This document shows, piece after piece, positions 23,401 to 36,037 of a stretch of DNA of 64,000 nucleotides; the first letter of the stretch is position 1, and the number at the start of each line of letters is the position of its first letter. The DNA lies in NCBI RefSeq assembly GCF_030867145.1, contig NC_134418.1:3530802-3594801 (forward strand). Reading direction: 5' to 3'. Under the pieces are notes generated by a model that saw only the letters and a program-made list of their open reading frames with translations, made no database searches and was not told the DNA's origin. Source of the DNA: Opisthocomus hoazin (lineage: Eukaryota > Chordata > Aves > Opisthocomiformes > Opisthocomidae). Position numbers and translations under genes: made by a program.

Positions 23401-24619
23401 CAGAGCCTTCCCCAGAGCAGGGGATGTTTAACGGAGGCAGAAATGGAGAAGGAAAGAGATGGATTATCCTATGCTGATTCACATCGCCGTCAGGTGCTGA
23501 CCATGTCTGGAGGGATGAGAGGCGTAAAGGGAATGGATTCAGCGCCCAGATCACCACTAATCCCAAGGATCAGTGATGTTTCAGGCTGCACCCTGCTCAG
23601 GAGTGGGTGAACCTGCACATCTCCACCCTCTCCCATCCCTCCCTTTAGCACAGCCTTTTCCCACCTTTTCCCTGCCTGCATCCAGAAGATGCTCAGGGTG
23701 TATCTGGATCCCTGGGCATGTTTAAGATCTTGAGTAATCCTTCAAAGGACCCAGTTTCTCAGGAACTGCTGGTGTTTGCCATCAGCGACCTGCCACGGGG
23801 TTGTCTCTGATTTGGCCAAGGTCAGAAAAGGTGACACCAGAGTTGGGATCCTTCTGGATCAGGCCCTCCGCAGCCTTCAGCAGGATTTGGCAGAGATGCT
23901 GTAAAGCTTATAATAGTGGACTCCTTCCCCCAGCCACCCCCGAATATGGCACGTGCAGATCATCAGCTAAAAGCCTGATGTGGGCAGACAGCCCACGGTT
24001 GTTTCTCTAAATAAACCTTCCCCTCCCTTGCTGACTCTCCATCTCTCTGCAACGGGATGGATTTATTTCTTGGGTTCATATCAGGGCCTGGGTGTCTCCT
24101 GGAGCTTTCTCAGCACCAGCCCCACTCCCTGGAAGGAACCTGCAACTCCTCACTCCCTTTGGACCTCTCTTGCTCTATCAAAGCCATTTTCTGCCTGCTC
24201 CCTCCTGCTGTGGAAACGCAGGACCCAGTGTGCCCCATACTACATCGCAGAGCCTTTGGCAGCAGAGATAACTCATCTATCAGGCAAACATCTTGCCACG
24301 GCCCCTTATGAAGTGGGAAATGCCCTCAGGCCATGAGTTGCAAGCATGGTGCTTGCTCTCAAAGCCTCTTTTGCTGGTGCCTGGGCCTCCCAGCCCCTCG
24401 ACAACCCAAAGCATTGCTCCTGCAGAAAGGGTCGGTCTGGGCGATGCCGGGGGAACTCATTTCCAAGAGCCTCTCAGCACGGCGATCTCCGTGCCAGCAG
24501 CATTAAGGCAATTTACCGCCTGACCCCAGCTCGAAAATGAAATTTATCACGCTTGACTTGACCTGTTGGCCAAATCATCATTATGTGGGGAACGGTTTTT
24601 TTTCCGCCGTGTAAAAACA

Positions 24620-24669
24620 AGAAAGAGGGGGAGGGCGAGAGGAAGAAAGAGGCAGGGGGGAGGAGAGGC
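24620..24669 (+). repeat. Purine-rich tract
   Basis: About 50 bases of nearly pure A/G (GAAAGAGGGGGAGGGCGAG and continuation) broken by two C residues. Such mirror-like purine tracts can form triplex DNA, but here it is only a low-complexity sequence. Confidence 0.8.
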
Positions 24670-27123
24670 GTGGTGCCCGGCCGTCTCCTCTTCTCATGTG
24701 TCCCTCGCCGCGGTCAGTCCACAAAGAGCACGTGGGATCCGGTGAAGCGTCACTAAGTGCTTTATGGAGGGGATTGCCTGCTGCCCCTCGTGCCCTGGCC
24801 CTGGTCAGCAGCTAGGCAGGCTGGGTGGGAGGCTGACCCACCTGCTCTTGCAGTCTGTCTGTCTGTCCCTTTCCCGTCGTTTGCACGCCCCAGCATCGCA
24901 TGTGCCGCTGCTCCCCACAGCATCTCTTACAGCCTCTTGACCCTTCCCATCGCCGCGTCCTGGCAGAAGCTCTGGAGAGTCCCTGGTGCTCTGCAGGGAC
25001 CATGCTTTGGTCTTCCACCCCAGAACCATCTGGGGCTGAGTTCCCTTAAGAAAGTGCAATCCAAAAATCATTGCCCCTTAGCCTCCCTGGCTTGCATTTC
25101 TTACAGTTCCTTTTGCCAAAATCACACAATTTCATGAATTCAAAGGCCAGATTCAGCACAAGAAATGACTAGCTTTGGTGAAGGAGGAGGAGGGTCACCT
25201 TTGCCTTCTTGTCTTAACCATCTGTCCACATACTAGTTTCGGCATTAGCGAGAGCAGGCATGGGAACAGCACGGGGCTGAACATCAGTAGCAATGCCCCA
25301 TGCCAATGTGGCTGGTGATGTTCTTCCAGGAAGGGCTGGATTAAGGAATGAGATAGCTCATCCCTGCTAAGAAAAACACCTGCAAAAGCATTTAGTGACC
25401 CCCAGTCATCTGGCTTAAGCCAAACCCATCGCAAGCGTTTTCCAGAGGAGAGGGACAGAGAAAAACCAACAAGAGCTTTCCCAAGAGTCCTTTGTTCAGG
25501 ATTTCTGGCACAGCTGGGGATGTCAGGAGTTATTTATGGGTTGTTTCTTTTTTAGCCTGCTGGGATCAATAGGTGTGACCCATCGCACAATTCAATACCC
25601 TATCAGCAATCAGAGCAGAGAACAGATTCTTCCCCCTGTGGTTACAATGCCACGCACAGAGTTGTCCTTCAAGGAGGGGAACAGTCACTCCCTCCATGCT
25701 GCGGAGAAGTGCTGGCACCCTGCTCCTTTTATTCTGATGGCCAACAGGCCACCGCTACGTGCTTCAGTGTTTCATGAGACTGACAGACCCCATCCTGGTC
25801 ATCTGCTAAAAATAACCCTAGGGACAAAGAAGTAAATGAACCCAGCAAGTCTGTGTTGAAGTACGGCATCCCTCACCTCCAGGTCTTCCTTAGCATGCCA
25901 GCTAGACCAGTAAGTTCTTTCTGGACCACAGTAGCAGGCAACAGCCATTTTGGGAGTTATCCATACTTTCCTGCTCAAGAAGATGCAGACAACCTGTATC
26001 TTCTAAAAGGGATGTGTTAGGGGGCAGGGTGTTGCTCCTGATCCATATTCATGGTGCAAAGAGACCTCCCAAGGGTGGGATCGTGGAGGAGGAGGAGGCA
26101 GCATTGTGCAGCTGTCAGAGGACCAGCTCCCAAACGAGGGTCTGGTCTCCAAAGAAAGGGTCCTCACCAAGCACACACAGCTCTCTGGTCCCTCACCCAG
26201 TCCTGGGTCTCGCTGGGGTTCACCCCATCATGGGACAGGACGTGACAGTGTTCCCTGCATTGGTGAGGCAGATACCCCCGTTAGATGAACTGGGACCTCG
26301 CACAGACAGAGCTGAGAGACTCTTTGGCTCTCGTCCAGCAATGATGTCTGAAGATTTGCAGCCTGTGTCCCTCTCAAATTGCTTTCCTTAAGTAAATACC
26401 ACGAGTTATCTTTGATACCAACCAAGGAGAGTGAGGGTCTCATCTCTCCACAGCTACCTTGACTCGTTGCTTCAGGAGCAGCAGCAATTGCAGTGCACTG
26501 CACCAGCAAAGACCTCCACCAGTTGTTCACCCAGGTTCCTTGGATCAAGCTCCTGCATCTCAGTGTTTCATCCCCTCTGGTTTTGCTAAATGATTTCAAC
26601 GTTTCCTCCCCCATGGCTCCCCGTGCTCCCCTTCTTTGAAGACATCCATAGATTGTTGCTGGAGTGATCATTACCAGTTGTTGCAGGCAGCCTCACGAAG
26701 CTGTCATTCTGGCATGGACCAAGGGTTCAGCATCCACTGCTCCAGACCCTGGAGACTTTATCACCCAAATACACGAGGAAGACAAATGGCTGGGTGCAGG
26801 GAGCTGATGGATGGCACAGGGAAATTGCATGAAGCAGGGTTTTGGCTGTCTGCAGAAAAAGTCTTTGATAGCACATCGTATAAAGCCCATGCACATGCTA
26901 AAGAGCATCAGAGACCCCCCAATCACCCCGATGTCATTATAAGCTACTCTCCAACAGACAGAAAATGCTCCTTATGGGTGAAAATCTTCCTCCTTTCTGC
27001 TTGAGTACATGATTTAATCCCCACAAGAGACCATTTTGAATTCCAAAGGTCACCATCACATGTCTGATTTTTCTGGAGAATTGGTAAATCAGGAGCAAAG
27101 TTAAATCCTCATCGGTAACACAC

Positions 27124-27147
27124 CACCCCCACCCCCACCTCCCCCCT
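27124..27147 (+). repeat. C-rich low-complexity run
   Basis: Repeated ACCCCC blocks run into CCTCCCCCC. It is simple sequence with no coding meaning. Confidence 0.85.
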
Positions 27148-27355
27148 GGGTATCATCTTACGCTCCTTGCAAGGACACCGATCTCTTTTTCTTTATTACA
27201 GTCGGAATGCGCAGGCTCCTGTTCCTGTCCCAGATGGCATAGCCAAGAGCAACGGCTCCGGATGGACATGTCACAATAAAATCTCCTTTCTATTTATACA
27301 ATGCCTATGACCTTCAGCTGTTGCTACATCACGCTAGGCGTAGCACAAACATGTT

Positions 27356-27625
27356 TTAAAACATCCTGGAGTTTGTTTCTGAAAGGTGCATAGGTTCATT
27401 AGGTTTTCCAAGGGGTCGTGCATGTGCATCTACTCTGAACCTTTTCAGAATGTGGCTAACAATATCATTTTTTCTATCCGGATCATAATTTCTGGGGTTA
27501 AACTTAGTACTTAAAAACACAGATGGGCTCAGCTTAAAGACTGGGAGAGGATCCAATTGTAAGTTGTCCAGCTGGTAAAACACCCTCACTGTTGAAAAAC
27601 GGGTGAACTTGGGAATGCAGGCAGC
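27356..27625 (-). other. Open frame of natural-looking composition, possible exon or chance
   Basis: Minus-strand frame of about 90 codons, open from a TGA near 27625 to a TAA just before 27356. The last 77 codons run from RVFYQLDN through KFNPRNYDPDRKNDIV to NSRMF. Amino acid composition is mixed and charged, unlike the proline- or serine-rich chance frames nearby, and codon third positions are AT-rich. Upstream on the same strand, TTTTTCAACAG resembles a splice acceptor. I do not recognise the protein and see no start codon in good context, so it may be a chance frame in an AT-rich conserved element, or a terminal exon. Confidence 0.15.
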
Positions 27626-30600
27626 TACATCTTCCCATCATTGCCTTTCGCTGTGCCTTTTCCCAGCTATGCTGATGAGCTGTGAAGCCCCAGAAAGGTC
27701 TTCACAGTGCAAATGGTGTCAGCCCGTGACCCACTCACGTCCTAGCTTCTTCTTACACAAACCTGACCGACCTCTTTACATCTCTGGCCATGAATCAGGT
27801 TTCTCAGGCCATTATATAAATGTGGTGCTTTCCTGAACTTCCTTCAATTTTTCTTTGTTCCCTCTGAACCACAGGCACATCAGCAGGATGCAGGGTTGAC
27901 CCTTGGTGGGACCTGGAGCTCTTTGGCTGATGCATCCCTCAGCCTTTCAGCTACCTTCACTCATAAAGCATATTACATACAATTATGTACAAATTCATCA
28001 CATGAATGGGCATTAGACATCTTCCTTGCTAAACTGGGCTCAAAACACAGCTCCTGTCCATGGGAAGGAGAACATAGCAGCCGTAGCTTTGACTACGTGG
28101 TGCTCCAGCATCAGAAGGGACCCTTGGTGGGCTTTACGTGGTCCAGCAGCGAGCTGAGCTGGGGGGAGGGATTATAGCAGGACATCCTCAGCCTGCCTCC
28201 CCTAAGAGCTAGGAGAGTTGCTGTTTTCTGGCATCTTCCTTCAGGAGAGGCGCAGGATGAGGATGAGGTGGGGGGGCTGCAAGGGGAACAAGGCCTTCCA
28301 GGAGGGTTCAAAGTCCGTTAATCTGAGCTTGGAGGGAGTCTGGGACTTGTACTCCAGATATATACAGAGAGCAACGTCTGCTGGGAGAGGAATTAGTATA
28401 AAAGCAAGCTGTGTTTGTTATTTTTGATGTTTTGGAGAGGAAGAAGATCGATGAGGGAGGGGGCTGGGGGGTGGGGTGTTTATTGGGATGCATGTGAAAT
28501 AAGGATCCTTTTGGGTGATGTACTCGGGAAAGAAATCATGGGTTTAAAGAGAATGAGGGAGAATATCTGAAGATTAAATGAGTCTGGGGGCAGAGCCCTA
28601 TGCAAGAGTGAGGGATTGACTCTCCCTGCTTCAGTGGAGCCTCAGGGTGGTGTTTCCACTTAAAAAAAAATGAGGTATTTTCAGTCAAAACCTGCTTTGG
28701 CTCCCCTCGCCTGGTTTTGTGTAGGGGGAGCTGGGCAGTCCAGTGGCCAGAAGGACGGAGGCACAGGCATTAAGCAAGCCATCCCCTTGTGATGGTACAG
28801 AGGGTCAGGGCTGAATGCTCTTCGGGCTGCTTGAGTCCAGGGCTCTCATTTAGGGCCCCTTGTTTGCTTTCAGCAGAGTGAAATCACTGGAGAGAGTGGC
28901 TTAGATCAAGCCAAAGTCCTGCTGACTTTCAAAAGAACTCAGTTATTGATTTCTGGGGACTGTGCTTCTCCCTGGAGGACTGGAAAGAGCCCAAGGCGGT
29001 TGCCTAGGATGCTTGTAAACTCTGGCTCTGAGAACAGCCTTGTTTAACGAGGACCTTTCCTAATGCAATTGGAGTCTAAGGTCATTCCCCCAGGCTGCTC
29101 TCTGGCAAGCAGACAGCGAGGGGCTGGAGGATCTGCTAGTCAAGGCTACCCTCCCCAAAAGGGGATCTGAAAAGCAAGTTAGAGAGTGAGTTAATGATGA
29201 TTTCTCCCAAAAGCCTTTCTGTGGCAAAGAGCCAGACATTTTCACCTTGCTGAAGTGGCTGATCTGGTGTGAGCCCAGGGTGAAGCCTACACAACGCAGA
29301 GACGGAAGACATTTGTTTACCACCCAGAGATGTGGTTGAGTGGGAGAGGGAAGAGCTGCTAAAATCACCCAGAAATCAGCCCTCTGTGCAGCGGGTTTGA
29401 TACGAAAGCCAGCTGCGGACATCTGAAAGAAGTGTGGATATGGACATGAACAGTGCAGATGTCTCCAGCACAGGCAGCTGAGATGGCCAAAGCTCCTCAG
29501 TTTCCCATCTCGAATAGCTGGACATAAACACTTGCCAACACAGATGCCAGCTTACATGGCCTGATATCTTAGTTGCAAGAGAAAACAGACAGTATTTGGT
29601 CTCCACCAAGGATCGCTACCATAGGTGATACTAACAGAGACCCTGTGCCACGTCTACCTGCTCTATGTAGGCGCCTCAAATACCCCAGGACACTTACAGT
29701 GCTATTAGACATGGGCATGGGCAGCTGAACTGAGCTCCAACAATACAGCCAGCGCAGCTTGACGAGTTGCTCACCTGGCATTGATGTAGACACCAAGGTA
29801 TGGTCAGCTGAATGACACCTGGATACCGCTGACGGAGAGCGAGGGCATTCACTCATCTGAAGCTGGGGGGCTTAATGCAGCTCAGTCCCAGGCCAGTGAA
29901 GTCCTTGTAACATCGGCTGCTGTTTTCTTTGATGCTGTCTCAAGGCCTACAGGCTACTTTTACTGCGGAAACCCAGTATCTCAGTGATACCTCCCTGTGG
30001 AGTGACACAGCCCTGGGGAGCAGGGAGTCTATATCCATCCTTGCCCCCTTGAATATTGAGCACTGTAGTAAGCAGCGTGAAAATAGCCCTCGATGCCCAG
30101 GTCTTTACTGTCTTTAATGACTATCAGCGTCCCAGTGATTTCTGCATGAATTCAAGGATGGCCCTGTAGCCTCCTCGACTGCATGCCCCTTGCAAGATAC
30201 TCACCAAAAAAAAGGTCCCTACTCTTTTCCCGCTAAACATGAACCCAAAGGTGCAGAAAGCTGCCAGAACCGAGCTCTGCCTGCGGGTTGGCATGACGGG
30301 TGGCAGAGCTCAGCTGAGAGCTGTTTAATTTGGGTGAAAGACACTGTGTGGGAAGCAACCCTGCCTGAGCTCTCAAGGTGTGTAGGAGCCAGCCCGGTTT
30401 CATGTCAGCTGATTCTAGCAGCGGCTTGTTGCTTCTGAGAAAAACAAAATTGGAGCTGCGGAGGGGGATGGAGGTTAGGACAAATCTCTCCATTCACTTC
30501 TGCGGGGATGAAAGCAGCAGCAAAGCTTTCAATGGGAGCCTGGGAGTTTCTCCACTGAAGGACTGTGGCAGATCTTGTGTTGCACTCAAAGAGGAGATAA

Positions 30601-31113
30601 TCTGGAGCGTGCCTGTCTTGGCCAGCAATCTGGGCTTCCATCCTTGGATTCTCACTTGCAGAAAGCTCTGAGACTTATTCCTAGCAAAACCAGCATGACC
30701 TCTCTCACTGTCCCTTCAACATCAGTGCTTCAAATTCCCTTGGACTTAGGGAGGGGAGATTTGACACAGAACCCCACACTTTGCACGATACCCCAAAGTT
30801 CTCAATTTCTGCTCCTTCTCTTGAGACTCCAACCAAAAGCTGAAACCATGAATATCTCCAAGAGTTGGTCGCAGCCTCCAGTGTCCCCCCATACTTGGAG
30901 AGACCTCTTTGGTCTTGAGCATGTTCAGCATGCCATGAAGCTCTGTCTGGTGATGAGACAGCCCTTGGCATTGATATTTCTGAGCACCCCCAAACCATCT
31001 GCTCTAGTTTCATCCTTCTTCTGGGTCCCTGTGAGGAGGAGGAGACTCCAGCTGAGAGAAAGGGACAAGGCCGCCCACTTGTGCTGAGTAACCATTGCCA
31101 AATTGGATGCCAG

Positions 31114-31145
31114 CACATACACACACACACACACATACACACACA
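31114..31145. repeat. (CA)n microsatellite
   Basis: CACATACACACACACACACACATACACACAC-type dinucleotide repeat with two T interruptions, followed by a short A run. Confidence 0.96.
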
Positions 31146-34100
31146 AAAATATTTCCACTGAGGTTGCTATGAACAATGGTCTCTTGATTATTTGCTGCCT
31201 TAAACACATATGCCTTTGGCAGTCCTCCACGGAGAACAGGCAGTTCAAGCGCTGACCCTCCTGCTCTTGGACCGATTCGTTGACATTTCCACATCCAACG
31301 CTACCAGCTGACGAGGTGTTTCATCAGCGAAGAACAGGACATGAGCTCTGCCCTGGGAGTTTGCAAGCTGATGGCAGACACGTGGGCAAGGGCAGAGCCA
31401 CTTCCTAATGGATGGTGGTGAGAAAACACCTTTGTCTTCTCAGAACCAGCAGTCTTCATTTCCCACTTGGCAAGCTTGACCATCTCCATAGGCACAACCC
31501 CAAACCCACCTTGTTATCATCTTCCCACCCTTCCTTAAAACGTTGCCATGGTATCTGCAAATCCATGGGAAGAAGTTAGGGGGTGTCCAGCGGCCAGCTG
31601 AGGTTTGTCAGTCCTGTTTCCAAGGACATGCCCAAGTGGAGACACCCTGCCTGGCTCTGTGCAGAGCAGGCTTAGGTCCTAATGATGTCCTACCTGACAC
31701 CTCCCACCTGTCCCACCTACCACCTCTAACAAAGGAAGCACTGGACGATGTTTGAACCCAGGAGATGTGCAGAGTTGAGCAAAATCCTGCTTACACAAGG
31801 TGAGAATGTGTTCATGGTTCATGTGGTAGAGAAACTGGAGCGACTGTCCAGTGCTGGCCGCTTCCTAAAGCGAAGGGAAAAAGGACAGAACTTCTTGGAG
31901 GCAGTGTGTGGTCTCAACATTATTTGTGACACTCATGGAGGTCTTCACTCAGCCCTAGGCTGTCTTCCCTGTTAGTTCCTCCATGCCTAGAGAGAGGCTT
32001 CCAGAGACCCCATCAGTCCTCGGCTATCCAAGATTTTGCACTGTCTACAAATAGTTGGTACTTGCTGAAAAGAGCAGATCTGAAACCACAGTTGGCAAAT
32101 TGCATCAACAAGCATATTCTCAGCGAGGCATTGTTCCAGTTTGTATATGTCTGAAAAGAACTGTTCAGGCATATGTTAAAGTTGGCACCTTCTCCCTGGG
32201 ACTCGCTACAATCTGACGGCTGGAGCATGACAACCACATCAAGACGCACAAAACACTCAGCACATAAGGGAAAACAAAGTCCACTCAAGACGCTAGTGGG
32301 GCCGTGATGACGACAAGGGGCAAAGGCAAAGAAATGTCCTCTGAAGCGAGCACTTGTCCTGGCCTGCCGCAGGAAATGACGACATCTGCAAGCACTTCTT
32401 GGAGAGGGATCAACAGTAGCGTAGAAAAGGAGAGCAGAAAACCTGCTTCCCCAACACTAGTCCCAGGATAATCCTTATAAAAAGACTCAGCAAATAAAAT
32501 GGTTGAGGAGGATAGTGCTGCGTGAGCCCAAACCACGTGAAGTGTCCTTCATGCTCTGGGCTTTAGCCCACGCTGAAGGAGGCAACATCTTGCAGTGAGG
32601 ATGGACTCAGTAGGGACACACACAACACGTGAAGGCCTCAGCCCTCACTGAGGTCTGGATCCTGCAAAACCCTTCCCTGTGCATCAGTGAGGAAGAGTAG
32701 TTGGAAAACGCTGCTGCTCTGGCCATCAAGGCCTGTGGTTTGTTTGGGTGTCTTGGTAGAGACCTCACCACCAGGAAACCCCCTGAACTGAATTGGTTGG
32801 AGAGTGTTAGGGATGGAGAGTGTTCCTTGGGTGTCTACATACAGCTGCTGCTGGGGATAGGATGCTGGGCTGAGCTGGTGGAGCTACAGCATCATCAGAG
32901 CATCTTCTGAGCTACAAAACTGGCCCTGCCCCAGCCTGAGCGTGTGCTGTTGCTGGGAGGAGAGGACACATGTGAGTTCCCCTGGGGAGCTGGAGCCCAC
33001 CTCTCCTCGGGTGCAGCAGTCTCAGCGTTGGTGCTCAATCCTGGAGGCGTGTGGCTGGGTGATGATCAGAGAGGGGTTCATGGGAGAGGGGTTCCTCTGA
33101 GGCTGGCAGCAGCACGGGAAGGTCACGTGTGAGACACCTCGTACCCTTGCATGTCCCCTGAAAGAGGCTGCACCGCCATGCTCAGAGGAGATCAGGCTGC
33201 CTGTGAGCAAGGGGCTGCGTTGCACGGACAGGGTTAATCCTGCTGGGTCCTGGACACATCTTCATTTCTGGTGGGGCTGTCCCAGCAGACACATTTGACT
33301 TGACCTTCTCCATCCCCCATCGGCAGCCCTGCTCTCTCCCTTCGCCCTGCCAGATTTAACAGCCAGAAGGACCACCCAGTTCTCCAGGCAGGACCTGCAC
33401 TGCTCCATGGCTTGGCAGCGCTGGTGGGAAGCAGCAGAGTCCCACCCACGGGAGAGATGGCTGCATCCCGGGGTGGAATCCCAGTCCCCAAAGGTGACTG
33501 TAAGGAAGTCAGAGGGCCTCGGTTGCCCTTTCCATCCAAGGAGGATCACACACTGGAGCTCTGCCAGCAACAACCTATGTGGAGAGATACTCACAGCCTG
33601 CAATTCTGTGGGAGTCGTCGAGTGCCTGTCTGGTTTTATTAGCAGGAATAATTAATTACCTGACCTGCCACTTCACTGGAAAGCAGAAGAAATAAGTGGC
33701 AGCGATTTCTGCCTCTTGTCCCCCTCTCAAGGCCTCCGACAGGTGAGCAGGAGTGGAGTGACCACCGCAGATCCACGGAGGGAACCAAGGGGAGAACCAG
33801 CGCCCAACAGTGCAGGTTGCAGGACCTAAGCCTCCTGCAGCAACCCCAGTGCTGGGGTGAAGCTGGAAGCAGGAGTACGTGCCACCGACCTCTCCATGTG
33901 TGGAAGCCCTGCTCCATGGACAGCATCGTCAGCCTTATCTTCTCCTTTTCCCTCTGGCCTTTCTTATTTCTCCTTGGAGAAGGCAACTCTGTGCTACATC
34001 ACCATCAGGATTTGCCCCAAGGTTTGAGTCCTTGGCCAAATCTAATGCCATTTGCATCTCCCTTTTCTAGATAATCTGTGCAAGAGGGAGTTTGGGGTTT

Positions 34101-34504
34101 GCCCCTTCTGCTAGCTCAGGTCCTTGGCCTCTCCTTGGGTTGGGAAAAAAAGCTTTCATCTCCCACACTGACTTTATGTCCCCATCCCAGCCCTGCTGGA
34201 GGACCCCAGGGGTTCAGGCTGTGCCACCCCAAAGGGCTCTGCTCCTGGAGATGGGACACACAAACACACACCAGGGGCCAAAATGGGTTTTTCGTGATCT
34301 CAAGGTGGGTAGCACACACAAAAGACCAGCCATGACCCCAAGACGCCCCACACCTCCCCTGACCCACTGCGTGGGGCAATATCAGGGGCTCAGCTGTATT
34401 GGGGGGGCTCTTGTTTTCGGGCTATGAGGGTGATGAGATGCGGGGAGGCTGCAAGGGACAGAGCCAAGGCACCACTGGACCCCAAATGGAGTCTGAGGCC
34501 CATC
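31146..34504. other. Single-copy DNA, no supported gene
   Basis: No recognisable exon. The patch TAATTAATTA at 33649-33658, in the context GTTTTATTAGCAGGAATAATTAATTACC, is a tandem homeodomain-type word in otherwise GC-rich DNA. Other open frames are unremarkable. Confidence 0.5.
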
Positions 34505-35010
34505 CAGCTCTGGAGCCCACAGCACAGGACAGAGCTGGAGCTGTGGGAGCGGGGCCAGAGGAGGCCCCAGCAATGATGCGAGGGCTGGAACCCCTCTGCT
34601 GGGAGGAAAGGCTGGGAGAGCTGGGGCTGCTCAGCCTGGGGAGGAGAAGGCTGCGGGGAAACCTGAGAGCAGCTGCCAGTGCCTGGAGGGGCTGCGAGAG
34701 AGCTGGAGAGGGGCTGGGACAAGGGCAGGGAGTGATGGGACAAGGGGGGATGGCTTTGAGCTGAAAGAGGGGAGATTTAGGTTAGATCTAAGGGACAAAT
34801 TCTTTACTGTGGGGGCGGTGAGGTCCTGGCCCAGGTTGCCCAGAGAAGCTGTGGCTGCCCCCTCCCTGGCTGGGTTCAAGGCCAGGTTGGATGGAGCTCT
34901 GAGCACCCTGGGCTGGTGGAAGATGTTCCTGCTCATGGCAAGGGAGTGGGACTGGATGATCTGTAGGGTCCCTTCCCACCCAACCCATCCCGTGATTCTA
35001 CGATTCCATG
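34505..35010 (+). mobile_element. CR1 retrotransposon, 3' half of ORF2 tail plus UTR, older subfamily
   Basis: The copy starts near GAGCCCACAGCACAGGACAG and runs through the decayed 'GLEPLCWEERLGELGLLSLGRRRLRG' and 'WPRLPREAVAAPSLAGFKARLDGAL' coding tail to CGTGATTCTACGATTCCATG at 34991-35010. The 'PREAVAAPSLAGFKARLDGAL' wording is shared with the minus-strand copy at 53795-54290 and separates both from the '[11 protein letters not shown]' copies. The reading frame is broken, for example by the TGA after 'WGDGF' near 34762. Confidence 0.93.
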
Positions 35011-35220
35011 AAACATCCCCTGTCCCAGAGCCCTAGGGGGTAAGATGGGGGGGGGGGGGATGGGGGAAGTCTGGGGGGGGGGATGTCCACTCAGCATCCC
35101 ACCCTCGCCAGCCAGGGACATGGCCTGACCCCGTGGAGCCCTGTCCGGGGGGTTGGCGAGGGAAGGGTTAAAGGGAAGAAGGCGAGCAGATCCTCCCTCC
35201 ATCCTTCCCTGCCTCGCTGT

Positions 35221-35470
35221 TAGGCTGCTGCTCTGACAGGGGGTGGGGTCGGGGCTGGCCGCCGTTTGCCGCAAGAAGGGGGGGGAAACGTGGCTGCGAG
35301 TGTGTGTGTGTGTGCGTGTGTGTGCGTGTGTGCGCGTGTGTGTGTGTTGGTGACACACGACAAAATGAGCTGAGACCCCTCGGACGGCAGCGGCCGCGCA
35401 GCCACCGCCGCTCGGTCCCCAGCCCGGTCCCTGCCCCGGGGACCAGCGAGACCCCCGCGCATCCCCGCCA
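35221..35470. promoter_or_regulatory. CpG-dense block, candidate promoter or first exon
   Basis: I count 24 CpG dinucleotides in 35221-35460, far above the surrounding sequence. It includes CGGCAGCGGCCGCGCAGCC and a TG repeat. No TATA box is seen, which would fit a CpG-island promoter. A donor-like AAGA|GTAAGG follows at 35474 and a strong acceptor-like tract ends at 35970, so a short non-coding first exon on the plus strand is possible. The gene it would serve is not identified. Confidence 0.45.
35300..35348. repeat. (TG)n microsatellite with CG interruptions
   Basis: About 49 bp of TG repeats interrupted by CG steps (GTGCGTGTG, GTGCGCGTG), inside the CpG-dense block. Alternating purine-pyrimidine DNA of this kind can adopt Z-DNA. 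Confidence 0.95.
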
Positions 35471-35473
35471 AGA

Positions 35474-35970
35474 GTAAGGCTGAGGGTGGGGAGGTACTGG
35501 GGGGCACTGGGAAGCCGTACTGGGGGAAGGTGGGACGGGGTGGGGGGGTATTAAGAGGCGGGGGGGGGGGTGGCCGGAGGGTGGGAGAGAAGTGGGGTGC
35601 ACAGAGAGCAAGGGGGGGGGGGGGACGTAATGCTGGAGCTTCGCTCTCCTGAAGAACCCACCCAGAGATAATTTGAGGGGGGGAAGATTTTGAGGATGGG
35701 GGGGGGGGGGTGGAGGATGGGCTGCCAGCGCCGATTTCGGGTGTGATGGAGGGGAGGGAGCCTTGTTTGCGCCCAAAGTCGCAGCTGCCTGGATTTGGCC
35801 CCGCGGGGCCCGTTTGGATGTGACAGCACCCAAAAATAGAGTGCAAAGCAGGGAGGGGCGGCGGGGGGGGGCAGACCTGTTTGCCAGTGCCCAGCAGGAT
35901 CAGGTTATTCCCTCCCCCCCCCTTTCCCCATCCTCAGCTGCTTTTATTTATTTCTTTATTTCTTTCGCAG
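35474..35970 (+). other. Candidate small intron in a 5' non-coding region
   Basis: The 5' end has GTAAGG after CCAAGA, and the 3' end has a 26-base pyrimidine-rich tract (35941-35966) followed by CAG at 35968-35970, with a branch-like CTCAGCT just upstream. Both match vertebrate consensus reasonably. The interior is dominated by G runs, common in short GC-rich avian introns. An ATG at 35973-35975 opens only 35 codons, so downstream coding is not supported. RNA evidence is needed. Confidence 0.25.
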
Positions 35971-36037
35971 TGATGTCAGGGAGGGGAGCGGTGGCTGGGG
36001 CTCGGGGGGGGGGGGGGGGGGGGGGTTGTTGGGGGGG

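Larger units (their letters stand above)
20446..31113. other. 10.7 kb of single-copy DNA, no supported gene
   Basis: No CR1 copy, array or recognisable coding exon was found here. Minor features are an A run at 21980-21990, a (TCTG)4 at about 24853-24868, a purine-rich tract at 24620-24669 and a C-rich run at 27124-27147. One minus-strand open frame near 27356-27625 has a natural-looking composition and is listed separately. Short AT-rich patches (24535-24600, 27290-27600) could be conserved elements, but no evidence decides. Confidence 0.5.
35047..36037 (+). other. Cluster of long G runs, strong quadruplex potential
   Basis: Runs of G on the plus strand: 13 at 35047-35059, 10 at 35073-35082, 8 at 35278-35285, 11 at 35560-35570, 13 at 35612-35624, 13 at 35698-35710, 9 at 35863-35871 and 22 at 36004-36025, with shorter ones between and 8 more at 36174-36181. 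All long runs are on one strand except a C run at 35914-35922. Proline-rich minus-strand frames across this interval (35168-35846) are simply translated C runs. Exact run lengths are prone to sequencing error. Confidence 0.85.

Noticed and set aside
35168..35846. Proline-rich minus-strand frames of about 200 codons
   Set aside because: The prolines are translated C runs opposite the G-run cluster. The frames overlap each other in different phases.
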